Of a DNA stretch of 22,991 nucleotides, positions 8,533 to 15,459 are shown piece after piece. The DNA comes from a virus: IMG/VR virus record IMGVR_UViG_3300027708_000308, positions 1 through 22,991 of that record; one strand, given 5' to 3'. A program made the translations under genes and the position numbers. Position 1 is the stretch's first letter; every line of letters starts with the position of its first letter. The notes beneath the pieces were generated by a model. That model was not told the origin of the DNA. It searched no databases and saw only the letters and a program-made list of their open reading frames with translations.

Positions 8533-8741
8533 ACATGACCATGAGTACCATTTTTACCGCACTCTTGCGCCACCTGTTAACCACTGCTGGCGGTGGCTTT
8601 CTGGTAACCTGGGGGTTGAGCGGCACCACCCTTGACGCCGTTATTGGCGCTGTGTCCACCTTGGCAGGTGTGGCATGGTCGATGTACGATAAAAAGACCA
8701 CTGCCGACACCGCCGCAGGTTTTGGTGCACCCGCTGCTTAA
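8529..8741 (+). CDS. Two-helix holin (Pam3 gp28-like)
   Basis: 70 aa, start overlapping the endolysin stop (ATGA). There are two hydrophobic helices, residues about 8-29 (FTALLRHLLTTAGGGFLVTW) and about 35-52 (AVIGAVSTLAGVAWSMY), followed by a basic DKK and a hydrophilic Ala-rich tail. The RHLLT..GG..V..G pattern and V.TLAGV.WS..DK ending match the small phage holin family I know as Pam3 gp28-like. It probably forms the membrane lesion that frees the endolysin. Its TAA (8739-8741) overlaps the stop of the convergent leftward gene. Confidence 0.75.
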   Translation: MNMTMSTIFTALLRHLLTTAGGGFLVTWGLSGTTLDAVIGAVSTLAGVAWSMYDKKTTADTAAGFGAPAA

Positions 8742-8926
8742 TTCTCAGCCTTGCTAAGTGTTGCCGTCAGGCGCTTAATCCGCGCCTGATGGTACTGACA
8801 CATTGATTGAGAATAGTCTAATCCCGACTGGGCACGCAGCAAATATCTTTGTGCGTCCTCAAGCTCGCGCATAGCCACGACCTGTGGACTAGGCAAACGG
8901 AACATGGCTTTTATTTTTTCAAACAT
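8738..8926 (-). CDS. Small hypothetical protein, last gene of the replication operon
   Basis: 62 aa from the ATG at 8926 (MFEKIKAMFRLPSP), chosen because AAAGGAG lies just upstream and the helicase stop TGA sits one base before it. A longer frame to 9001 exists but lies wholly inside the helicase. The protein is a predicted amphipathic helix rich in Gln, Arg and Ala (ELEDAQRYLLRAQSG, then YHQARIKRLTATL). No known motif is recognised. Being coupled to the helicase suggests a minor replication or regulatory partner, but there is no direct evidence. A perfect 8-bp hairpin (8767-8789) lies within it. Confidence 0.6.
   Translation of the reverse strand: MFEKIKAMFRLPSPQVVAMRELEDAQRYLLRAQSGLDYSQSMCQYHQARIKRLTATLSKAEN
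8767..8789. repeat. 8-bp perfect inverted repeat near the convergent operon ends
   Basis: TCAGGCGC at 8767-8774 pairs with GCGCCTGA at 8782-8789 around a 7-nt loop. It lies inside the small leftward ORF, about 25 bp beyond the stop of the rightward holin gene. No T-run follows on either strand, so it is not a canonical intrinsic terminator, but it could pause or stabilise the 3' end of the lysis transcript. Confidence 0.4.
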
Positions 8927-8927
8927 T

Positions 8928-10334
8928 TCAAACTCCTTTTTGGTGTCGGTATTGCTTGACCGCATTTCGCAGTCCTGCTTGGGTTGTGGCCTTTTCATCA
9001 AGGGCCAAGGCTTGAGCTTGATCCAGGGTGTCCTGCATCAAGATTCTGTGACATAAAACAGGCGCGCCCTGTCCTTGCCTGCGCACACGGGCATTGAACT
9101 GGTCATACAAATCCAGACTCCAGTTAAGCCCATACCACACAAGAATGTGGCCGTTCTTTTGGAGTCCGTCGATTCCATGACCCATTGATGCCGGGTGCCC
9201 AATCATCAAAACGCAATCATTGGCTGCCCATCGTTTCATAGCGTTAATCAACGATGCTTCAGACTTACACTCAGTCAAGTTAATTGGATCAAGTGCTTTG
9301 AACTTTTCCATGATCCTTTGAGCATCGCTGCGGTAGGCATACGAGCAAAGCACAGGGCTTCCTTGAGCCTCGTCAATGATTTCCTCAAGTGCATCCAGCT
9401 TTAGGTCATGGATTGGTTCCCACAAGGGCATCCCTGCAACTGGGTACATGGCACCGTTGGAAAACTGAAGACACTTGTTAGTTAAAGCAGCTTGGTTAAA
9501 CATCTCAACTTCTTTGCCGCTGTCCAACGTCAAGAAAAACTCTTTTTCCATTTGGTCATACTTGCCGCGAAGCTCCTCGGGCATTTCGATATTGATGTTG
9601 TTAACCATCAAATCGGGCAACGGGTTGTAATCCTCGGCGCTCATCTCAAGTGTGATGTCACCAATCAGGTTTTTGATTGTGCTTTCTGTATCGTCGTAAG
9701 GCAGCTCTTTGAATGGTCCTATTTTGCGATAAAACCGAGTCTTGAAAGCTGTCTTACTGGTGCCTAAACGCTGCCCCTTATCAACAACAAGGAACTGACC
9801 ATGCAGGTCTTTGTAACCGTTGGACGCTGGGGTGCCAGTCAATCCTGTCGTCCAGACAAACTTTTCTGCGATTTTGCGGAATGCTTTGACGCGCGCAGTG
9901 GCGCTGTTTTTCATCTTACTTATTTCATCCCAGACAATGCCGTTGAACGGCAAAGGCTTGTCTTTTTTGACAAAGTAAGTTTGCAAGGTTTCAGATAACC
10001 AGCCCAAGTTTTCGTAGTTAATAAGATACACATCCGCAGGGCGCAAAAGCGCACGGGTACGCTGATCCTTGGTGCCGGTCACCATACTGAACTTGATGTC
10101 TTTGGTGTGTTGCCACTTTAACGCTTCTTGACGCCAGACTAATCGGATAACGCGAATTGGCGCCACGATAACCACACCAGTCAGAAAACCAGTGTTGATC
10201 AAATGCGAGAGTGCTGTAAGCGTAATTACCGTTTTACCCAAGCCCATGTCCAGCCAAAGCATCGACTCGGGGTGAGTGCACTGGAAGTTAACAGCTTTTT
10301 TTTGATACTCGTGCAGTAAGTCTGGCGTCAGCAT
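8928..10334 (-). CDS. SNF2/DEAD-type superfamily 2 helicase
   Basis: 468 aa, normal length for the phage SNF2-like helicases of replication cassettes. Motifs in order: Walker A D29-M-G-L-G-K34-T35; motif II WDEIS at about 135-140; motif III GLTGTPASNG; motif V/VI region GHPASMGHGID..., then WYGLNWSLDLYDQFNARVRRQGQ-like sequence near residues 390-430 with the Q..AR..R arginines. It would use ATP to remodel or unwind DNA or protein-DNA complexes during replication or recombination. It overlaps the VRR-NUC gene by 7 nt, a pairing common in phages. Confidence 0.88.
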   Translation of the reverse strand: MLTPDLLHEYQKKAVNFQCTHPESMLWLDMGLGKTVITLTALSHLINTGFLTGVVIVAPIRVIRLVWRQEALKWQHTKDIKFSMVTGTKDQRTRALLRPADVYLINYENLGWLSETLQTYFVKKDKPLPFNGIVWDEISKMKNSATARVKAFRKIAEKFVWTTGLTGTPASNGYKDLHGQFLVVDKGQRLGTSKTAFKTRFYRKIGPFKELPYDDTESTIKNLIGDITLEMSAEDYNPLPDLMVNNINIEMPEELRGKYDQMEKEFFLTLDSGKEVEMFNQAALTNKCLQFSNGAMYPVAGMPLWEPIHDLKLDALEEIIDEAQGSPVLCSYAYRSDAQRIMEKFKALDPINLTECKSEASLINAMKRWAANDCVLMIGHPASMGHGIDGLQKNGHILVWYGLNWSLDLYDQFNARVRRQGQGAPVLCHRILMQDTLDQAQALALDEKATTQAGLRNAVKQYRHQKGV

Positions 10335-10612
10335 CCCATCACCATTAAATCAATCATCGTTTTTCCTTCAGTTACGTTATCAATTACAAACACATTTACT
10401 TTTTGTTGTCGGAGTTTGGCGTGCTCTCGTTCTTGAGCCACAGTTGCCTTCTGTCCTTCACGCTTAAATTCACAGAACCACATACGTCCATTTGGCGAGA
10501 TGAACAAACGATCTGGCACAGCAGCCCGTGCGGGGCTGGTGAACTTGTACGCAAGCACACTCTTTGTCCTGGCGTATTCACAGACTCGGGCTTCAATTTG
10601 CTTTTCCAGCAT
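10328..10612 (-). CDS. VRR-NUC domain nuclease
   Basis: 94 aa from the ATG at 10612 (MLEKQIEARV), preceded by AGGAGG (within 10619-10627). The upstream extension to 10717 is not needed. It matches a stand-alone VRR-NUC: basic Y-K-F-T-S-P-A-R, then V-P-D-R-L-F with the catalytic Asp, W-F-C-E-F-K with Glu and Lys, and A-x-Q-x-x-x-H/R with the later Gln/Lys helix (KLRQQKVNVFVIDN). Such minimal PD-(D/E)XK nucleases are Holliday-junction-type or structure-specific endonucleases. It sits between polymerase and SNF2 helicase genes and overlaps the helicase start. Confidence 0.87.
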   Translation of the reverse strand: MLEKQIEARVCEYARTKSVLAYKFTSPARAAVPDRLFISPNGRMWFCEFKREGQKATVAQEREHAKLRQQKVNVFVIDNVTEGKTMIDLMVMGC

Positions 10613-10772
10613 GATCTTCCACCTCCTGGGCCAGTAGTTGCAAAAGATTATGCGTTTCCCATTTTGGGTGATCTTCTGCTGCCTGGCGCAACAATCGTGC
10701 GATTCTATGGCGCTCAATAGACCGGGTTAATTCCATCTGTGCCTCGTAGGCTTCAAGGGTAAACATCATCAT
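10593..10772 (-). CDS. Small helical hypothetical protein between polymerase and VRR-NUC genes
   Basis: 59 aa starting at one of three consecutive ATG codons (10772, 10769, 10766). AAAGGAG at 10780-10786 favours the first. The longer upstream frame lies in the polymerase gene and is rejected. The sequence is hydrophilic and helical (MFTLEAYEAQMELTRSIERH, then RIARLLRQAAEDH). It overlaps the VRR-NUC start by 20 nt and follows the polymerase stop by 16 nt, so it is a true operon member. Function not recognised. Confidence 0.62.
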   Translation of the reverse strand: MMMFTLEAYEAQMELTRSIERHRIARLLRQAAEDHPKWETHNLLQLLAQEVEDHAGKAN

Positions 10773-10788
10773 GGTTTGGCTCCTTTGG

Positions 10789-12651
10789 TTATGCGAGTGA
10801 AAGACATAGCTTTTCCACTTCTCGAATGTAATAATCAAACTCAATCGGCAGCTTTCCAGCATCCCGAATGTCATTGCAGGGTTGCACACCCCACCCAGCT
10901 TCCACGCCGATCTTGCGCCAGTCGTTTGGCTTCTTAGCTAACGGGGGCATCCATTTGAAAAGATGGCCACCGTTTTTGGCAATATAATAGCGGGTAATGT
11001 TTTGCAACTTTTGCGGCTCTTGGCCAGGGTATTCGATAGCCAAGTGACTCGAGCGAGGCACTTTGGTGCGTAGCATGAAATCCATTACATCAGGCCAGCT
11101 TTCAACAGTCTTACGAATCGGTGCGCCTTCGATCAGGACCTTCTCTGCCACCTTGGCAATCACCAAGGCGCCGTGATTCTGGGACCAGTCTTGGTCATAC
11201 TCGTATGCGCCCTTGCGCTTAACCTTGCCGTTGTCATATTCTGCCAAGTAGTTGTTTACATCCCGAATTGACATCCGCTTGTAGGTGGATTCTTCGAGCT
11301 GCAACTTAGTGGCGTTTTCCCACACCATGCGAGCAGCGTCCAGCATATCCTTGTTAACCCGTGGAATCGACACGGTCAGCCCGTCGGTATTTACCTGAAG
11401 CAAACGAAGCCCATCAATTTGCATCAATGCTTCGGCCAGCATACACAACAATAATTGCCCATTTAGAGTAATTGTCATGGTGTACAGCGGATCATAAAAC
11501 ACGCTGAACTGGTTGTTGCTATCCCCATATACGCCGTTAAGCGCGAGCTTTAACATTGCTGATTCTGGGGAACTTTTGGGGTATCCTTTTCGTTGCTCAA
11601 ATAGCTTGGCATAGATGGCACAGAACTCTTTACCCAAGTGTGCGGGGAAGAACCCATTCTTGATCGCCAAACTTGGATAGTATGACGTGACATCCAAATC
11701 CACGATGACTCGGTCAATATCTGACTCGATGACTTCTGACGTAACTGACCCATGAATCCCACCCAATCCAAAAACAAAATCAAATCCATTGACCCGTGCA
11801 CTTAGGTCGGTAAATACACCCTTGGTCTCAGTGATGCTTTGTGCCTTAAGCCAGTTCAGCATCTGAGTAAACGCAGGCGCTTGAAAATTAATCCAAGGCA
11901 GAATCGCATCCCGCAAATGAATCACAGGGCGCTTGGACTGACGAGGTGTGCGACCCTTGTCAGAATAGTCATAGCAGGTCACCTGAGCCTGTTCCAAACT
12001 CATAATGAAATACTCTTTGCCAATCTTGGTGTCGTTGTAATTCAACCAATCTCGGCCAGGATATAAGGCGCACAGCTTCTCGCGAAACTGAATCATGTCC
12101 TTGGTAAATCCCATGAACTTCTTGGTCTCGCTGACATCATGCTGATTATATTTCTTCAACACCTGGGCCTGCTCTTGAGTTAGCATGGTGCCCACAGGGA
12201 ACGGCAGGTCCTCGATGCTTTCTGAGCGCATATTGAACTCCAGCATCTTTAGACTGGTTGAACGTGCGCGGTTGTCAAAGTGATGGATTTTGAACAAGTC
12301 AATCTGTTGCACAAACCGATCCGTAGGATTGACTTGGTGCATCCATCGACTGTCATCATCTTGCGCGTCAATGATAGCCTGAGCTTTTTGATACAGCGTG
12401 TTGGCATCGCTCTGACCCATTCGGACCAATGTGTGAATCACAGGGTAATCAAACCCGAGGTTGTTAAACCCGATCATGCGTGCGTCAGTATTCTTGAGAT
12501 ACTGGAGGAACTCCACGATCTGCTTGGAATCATTACGCCAAGGACTTATCTCAAACATCCAGCGCAGCGGGGCATCAGCGTGTTCAACGGCCAAGGTAAA
12601 CACGTTTGGAAATGTTTCAATGTCGAATACATAATCGTTACTCATAACCAT
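10789..12651 (-). CDS. Family B DNA polymerase with 3'-5' exonuclease
   Basis: 620 aa, compact for family B. Exonuclease motifs: ExoI F-D10-I-E12-T, ExoII G-F-N-N-L-G-F-D, ExoIII Y-N-Q-H-D. Polymerase motifs: A D-L-D-V-T-S-Y-Y-P-S-L, B L-K-L-A-L-N-G-V-Y-G, C V-N-T-D-G-L-T-V. The SYYPS and K..LN..YG forms identify family B rather than A. Motif C keeps one Asp but replaces YxDTDS with NTDG, so the first metal-binding carboxylate position is Asn. Residues 1-3 (MVM) give two ATGs, 12651 and 12645; the first overlaps an upstream mini-ORF stop (TAATG). It replicates the phage genome together with the neighbouring SSB, nucleases and helicase. Confidence 0.87.
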   Translation of the reverse strand: MVMSNDYVFDIETFPNVFTLAVEHADAPLRWMFEISPWRNDSKQIVEFLQYLKNTDARMIGFNNLGFDYPVIHTLVRMGQSDANTLYQKAQAIIDAQDDDSRWMHQVNPTDRFVQQIDLFKIHHFDNRARSTSLKMLEFNMRSESIEDLPFPVGTMLTQEQAQVLKKYNQHDVSETKKFMGFTKDMIQFREKLCALYPGRDWLNYNDTKIGKEYFIMSLEQAQVTCYDYSDKGRTPRQSKRPVIHLRDAILPWINFQAPAFTQMLNWLKAQSITETKGVFTDLSARVNGFDFVFGLGGIHGSVTSEVIESDIDRVIVDLDVTSYYPSLAIKNGFFPAHLGKEFCAIYAKLFEQRKGYPKSSPESAMLKLALNGVYGDSNNQFSVFYDPLYTMTITLNGQLLLCMLAEALMQIDGLRLLQVNTDGLTVSIPRVNKDMLDAARMVWENATKLQLEESTYKRMSIRDVNNYLAEYDNGKVKRKGAYEYDQDWSQNHGALVIAKVAEKVLIEGAPIRKTVESWPDVMDFMLRTKVPRSSHLAIEYPGQEPQKLQNITRYYIAKNGGHLFKWMPPLAKKPNDWRKIGVEAGWGVQPCNDIRDAGKLPIEFDYYIREVEKLCLSLA

Positions 12652-12713
12652 TACTCAAGAGGTGGGGTACTCGCTGCGTCTGCTTGTGGATGAACCCACA
12701 TTGTTAGCAGCAT
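12651..12713 (-). CDS. Possible 20-residue leader peptide coupled to the polymerase gene
   Basis: In the 80-base gap between the SSB and polymerase genes there is an ORF with ATG at 12713, and a second in-frame ATG at 12701. It encodes MLLTMWVHPQ followed by ADAASTPPLE. Its TAA shares a base with the polymerase ATG (TAATG), which suits re-initiation. GGGGGA lies 7 nt before the first ATG, while the polymerase has no convincing ribosome binding site of its own. Short ORFs arise by chance, so it may not be translated. Confidence 0.35.
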   Translation of the reverse strand: MLLTMWVHPQADAASTPPLE

Positions 12714-12731
12714 CCGCTTTCCCCCATTAAC

Positions 12732-13400
12732 TTAATTGCCGCCTAAGAACGAAGGAAGCCCTTGGAACGGTGCAGCAGGCATCGTTGGAGACACTGCACC
12801 AAAACCAGCAGCAGCACCGGCCACGGCACCAAACAGGTTTGATGCGTCAACAGAACCCTCGCCAAATGGCGTATCGTCCCCAGCAAATTGCACAGCAATC
12901 AGATCGCAACGGATGCCACGACCATGCTTGTTGTCTTGCATCCAAGGTTTGATAGCGGCATTGACGCGACATCCACCGTACATCTTGCGTGCAAGCTGCT
13001 GGTAAGCCATCGTGTTGCTGGGGTCAACGGGTGAGCCATCAGCCTGAATCATCTGGGGCTGCGAGTCACGGCCAGCAGTGATAAAAACTTGGCCAGCGTA
13101 ACCATCGTATGGCAAGAATGTCTTCTTGTTGATCTTCTCGTTACCCAAACCGAAGCAACGGGTTTTACGATCATTCTGAATCATGGCCATTACTGTCTGA
13201 GCGTGATCCTTAAACTTCTCCAGTGCCATATCGGCATAGCGTTTCATAAACTGCTGAAATCCTGCATGGTCCTGCGGCATGATGAACTCAGCGTTGTAGC
13301 TAATACGGGTGGCGCCGGTGGCTTCATTCACTTGCTTCTGGGGTTCAGCAAGGTGAGGAAAAGACAAACGAACGCTAGACAGAAAAACGATATCGGACAT
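12732..13400 (-). CDS. Phage single-stranded DNA-binding protein (DUF2815 / Enc34 SSB-like)
   Basis: 222 aa with an AAAGG ribosome binding site upstream. The N-terminus (VFLSSVRLSFPHLAEPQK) and the middle motifs Y-N-A-E-F-I-M-P, L-P-Y-D-G-Y-A-G, and a C-Y/R-V-N-A-A-I-K-P-W-like GGCRVNAAIKPW segment are those of the DUF2815 family, shown in phage Enc34 to be an ssDNA-binding OB-fold protein. It coats ssDNA at the replication fork and in recombination. The last 40 residues are a Gly/Ala/Pro linker ending GLPSFLGGN without the acidic tail of T7 gp2.5. It lies between the DUF2800 nuclease and polymerase genes, the usual neighbours. Confidence 0.87.
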   Translation of the reverse strand: MSDIVFLSSVRLSFPHLAEPQKQVNEATGATRISYNAEFIMPQDHAGFQQFMKRYADMALEKFKDHAQTVMAMIQNDRKTRCFGLGNEKINKKTFLPYDGYAGQVFITAGRDSQPQMIQADGSPVDPSNTMAYQQLARKMYGGCRVNAAIKPWMQDNKHGRGIRCDLIAVQFAGDDTPFGEGSVDASNLFGAVAGAAAGFGAVSPTMPAAPFQGLPSFLGGN

Positions 13401-13418
13401 GATAATTACCTTTCAAAG

Positions 13419-14717
13419 TTACGAGAGCCACGAGGGCAAGGATTCGGCAGCAGGTGCTACCTCTACTGCACTGAACATAGGTGCAGCATTTGTGATGACA
13501 GCGGGGCGGCTGTCAGATTCGGATGCAACGGTGAGCTTGCCAGCCATCTTAACGACATAGTCTTGCTCCATGCGTTGCAGTTGACGATCAGTCAATTGGA
13601 CTTGCGTGCCGTCTTTTTTGAGCCAGGTGAGCTTTTCAGCTTTAGCAGGACTCACAAGTTTAGTTTCATAGATGGCGCCTTTGGGGATGCCCATCTTCAC
13701 GAGCTTCTCGGCCATTTCATCTTCTTTGAGCGACCATGCTCGGGACCCACGACCATTAACCAACTTGAGACCAGGAATAATTTGCCCAGCTTTCATCCGG
13801 CGCATGGCCTCTTCTTCAACTGACTCGAGAAGCTGTCGCATCAAGGGGGCTGCTTCGATGATCTGACGAATCTGTGAATCGTCCATCGTACTGGGGTCTT
13901 TATCTGCGCTTTGCTGCGCAACATCGAGCGTTTGGATTACTGTGGGAAACATGACACCCATCTCTTTCATTACATTGCCTGCCAGCGCGGAGCATGACCC
14001 CTTTGCACGGCAAAACTTACACTGACTTTCGCCCGGTACAAGCGGCGCATCCGGTGCATCGGTTGCTTTGGCTTGAACAACCATTGTACCAATCATGTCC
14101 AAGATATTCTTGACCGGCACTTCGGAAAAAACTATCGGACTTAGGCCCCTGATAGCATTTTTCGGTTGAACAATTGTCATGCGAACAGTCTTAAACGGGT
14201 ATTCAAGGTTCACGGGAATTTGAAACCCAGCCAACACACCCATCGCATACTGCTGCAACTGGTGATTATCCTCGGCGCTTACCGGATTCATGCCGTCCTT
14301 GTAGTCGATCAGCTCAATGGTGTCGCCACCCAGAAGCTGAACGTCAACAGTTCCACCCATGTCATCACGACCAAGTAGATACTTGGGGTCAACCCGGGTC
14401 TCGGCATACACTTCACACAGACCGTTGTAATCACTTACGCGACTGTGGATGTAATCAATCGCCACCTTTACCCGTTCGGCACGACCTTTGTCAACGGTAA
14501 ACTCACCCTCATGGTCCTTGAACGTCAGACCAATCATGGGCAACGGGTTAGCCAAGCCAGTCTTGATGCAGTGTTCCAACAAGGTGTGGGTATGAGTACC
14601 GTCCACTGAGGCAGCACCGGACTCTTGCTCCGGGTACTTTGCTTCCTCACGAATAGACCCTGGGCACAAGGCCCAGCGGTTACGTTTGGAGGGCGACAGT
14701 TGAGCGTGTGCACTCAT
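13419..14717 (-). CDS. DUF2800-type PD-(D/E)XK (RecB/Cas4-like) nuclease
   Basis: 432 aa. N-terminal SPSKRNRWALCPGS with C18, then G-T-H-T-H-T-L-L-E (the RecB-like helix). The active site reads G-G-T-V-D-V-Q followed by I-E-L-I-D-Y-K-D-G and Q-L-Q-Q-Y-A-M-G, i.e. the D...DxK...QxxxY pattern. A C-terminal C-K-F-C-R-A-K-G-S-C cluster with C18 could hold an iron-sulphur cluster as in Cas4/AddB nucleases. The C-terminal 190 residues are helical. It probably resects DNA ends for recombination alongside the SSB encoded next to it. It overlaps the preceding gene by 4 nt. Confidence 0.85.
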   Translation of the reverse strand: MSAHAQLSPSKRNRWALCPGSIREEAKYPEQESGAASVDGTHTHTLLEHCIKTGLANPLPMIGLTFKDHEGEFTVDKGRAERVKVAIDYIHSRVSDYNGLCEVYAETRVDPKYLLGRDDMGGTVDVQLLGGDTIELIDYKDGMNPVSAEDNHQLQQYAMGVLAGFQIPVNLEYPFKTVRMTIVQPKNAIRGLSPIVFSEVPVKNILDMIGTMVVQAKATDAPDAPLVPGESQCKFCRAKGSCSALAGNVMKEMGVMFPTVIQTLDVAQQSADKDPSTMDDSQIRQIIEAAPLMRQLLESVEEEAMRRMKAGQIIPGLKLVNGRGSRAWSLKEDEMAEKLVKMGIPKGAIYETKLVSPAKAEKLTWLKKDGTQVQLTDRQLQRMEQDYVVKMAGKLTVASESDSRPAVITNAAPMFSAVEVAPAAESLPSWLS

Positions 14718-15109
14718 TTCAATGCTTCCACACCAGCTACCAACTGGGCGTAATGCTCGGGCTTCACATCGTTGATGTTTTGGTAACCCATGCCGGTCAG
14801 CACTGTCTGAATCTGTCCACCCTTTTGTGGACCAAGGGTCTTATAAGCGCCCATGACATAGTCGATCAAACCCTTGCTATCCGAGAACGGTGCAACAGCC
14901 ACAGGTGTCGCCGGTGCGACAGTAACGGGTGTTACAAACACTGGGGGAGCAGGCATCACGGGTGCGGCTGCTACTACTGGAGCAGGTGCAACTTCAACTA
15001 CCGGAGCTTGCACCTCGGGCGCAGCTACTGGTACAGTGCCAGACTCCAGCTTGGCGGTCAGGGCGATCACGGCGGCGGTTAACGCCTCAATTTTATTTTC
15101 GAGTGACAT
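14714..15109 (-). CDS. 131-aa protein: coil, Pro/Ala/Val linker and small C-terminal domain
   Basis: Three parts are visible. Residues 1-22 form a short helix (MSLENKIEALTAAVIALTAK). Residues about 23-75 are almost only Val, Ala, Pro and Thr, a stiff disordered linker. Residues about 76-131 form a compact domain (SKGLIDYVMGAYKTLG, then IQTVLTGMGYQNINDVKPEH). The C-terminal domain resembles segments I have seen in phage replication-cassette proteins, but I cannot name it. It overlaps the nuclease start by 4 nt and the RHH gene by 17 nt. The layout fits a tether linking an oligomer to a partner such as SSB or nuclease; that is inference. Confidence 0.62.
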   Translation of the reverse strand: MSLENKIEALTAAVIALTAKLESGTVPVAAPEVQAPVVEVAPAPVVAAAPVMPAPPVFVTPVTVAPATPVAVAPFSDSKGLIDYVMGAYKTLGPQKGGQIQTVLTGMGYQNINDVKPEHYAQLVAGVEALK

Positions 15110-15290
15110 AAAGAGATTCCTTCTTAGGATTGGGTTGGATTACAAGACGATCATCAAGAAACGACTCGATGAGTTCTCGCAAGACATCAGACGGTTTCCC
15201 GTATCGTTCTGCCTTGCGAATGAACGCGGTGCGGACACGTTGGCTCACTCGAAGAGTGATGTGTGTGTCTAGTGTTTTAGGTAAGGACAT
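15093..15290 (-). CDS. Ribbon-helix-helix (CopG/Arc-like) DNA-binding protein
   Basis: 65 aa, the first gene of the leftward replication operon. A short strand (DTHITLRVSQRV, residues about 8-19) precedes helix 1 (RTAFIRKAERYG), a turn with K-P-S, and helix 2 (DVLRELIESFLDD), the classic RHH fold. RHH dimers bind short direct or inverted repeats through the strand. Being promoter-proximal, it probably autoregulates the operon and may act on the divergent primase promoter. Target boxes could be the ACAAT repeats at 15329-15343. No strong ribosome binding site is seen before the ATG at 15290. Confidence 0.78.
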   Translation of the reverse strand: MSLPKTLDTHITLRVSQRVRTAFIRKAERYGKPSDVLRELIESFLDDRLVIQPNPKKESLYVTRK

Positions 15291-15320
15291 TTTTGAAATA
15301 TCTTTGATTGGATGAACATA

Positions 15321-15348
15321 AGTGTATCACAATCGGCTACAATTGCAA
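15321..15348 (-). promoter_or_regulatory. Putative leftward promoter of the replication operon
   Basis: On the minus strand a TTGCAA -35 box (15343-15348) lies 16 bp from a TACACT -10 box (15321-15326). Each matches 4 of 6 consensus bases. The spacer contains TCACAAT (plus strand 15327-15333), which may be an operator. A possible rightward -10 (TACAAT, 15338-15343) overlaps the leftward -35, so the two directions could compete. Confidence 0.42.
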
Positions 15349-15351
15349 CAC

Positions 15352-15459
15352 ATGATCAAAAATAATTTCAAAAAGAAAACCCCGGTACCTTGCGATACCG
15401 GGGCTAAGTCCATTCCAACCAAGAAGGTGTTGGCAACTACCAACGAGCATATTGTATGA
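15352..15459 (+). CDS. Possible 35-residue basic leader ORF before the primase gene
   Basis: ATG at 15352 opens a 35-codon frame (MIKNNFKKKTPVPCDTG, later TTNEHIV) whose TGA (15457-15459) overlaps the primase ATG at 15456 in an ATGA arrangement. The product is Lys-rich. No ribosome binding site precedes it, but a TACAAT -10-like box at 15338-15343 would start transcription almost at its ATG, so the message could be leaderless. The ORF spans the 8-bp hairpin at 15380-15403. It may be a real leader or chance. Confidence 0.35.
   Translation: MIKNNFKKKTPVPCDTGAKSIPTKKVLATTNEHIV
15370..15403 (-). terminator. Intrinsic terminator on the minus strand
   Basis: A perfect 8-bp GC-rich stem (CCCCGGTA 15380-15387 with TACCGGGG 15396-15403, 8-nt loop) is followed on the minus strand by TTTTCTTTTT. 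This is a textbook Rho-independent terminator for leftward transcription. No leftward gene lies upstream of it, so it probably blocks antisense transcripts from the primase gene or acts as an attenuator for a promoter at 15404-15455. On the plus strand no U-run follows. Confidence 0.66.

Noticed and set aside
10328-10717. Extended VRR-NUC ORF with 35 extra N-terminal residues
   Set aside because: AGGAGG directly precedes the internal ATG at 10612 and the extra residues do not belong to the VRR-NUC domain.
13089-13823. 244-codon plus-strand ORF opposite the SSB and DUF2800 genes
   Set aside because: It is antisense to two genes with clear family motifs, spans their junction, and its translation is Cys/His-rich without domain-like sequence or a ribosome binding site.
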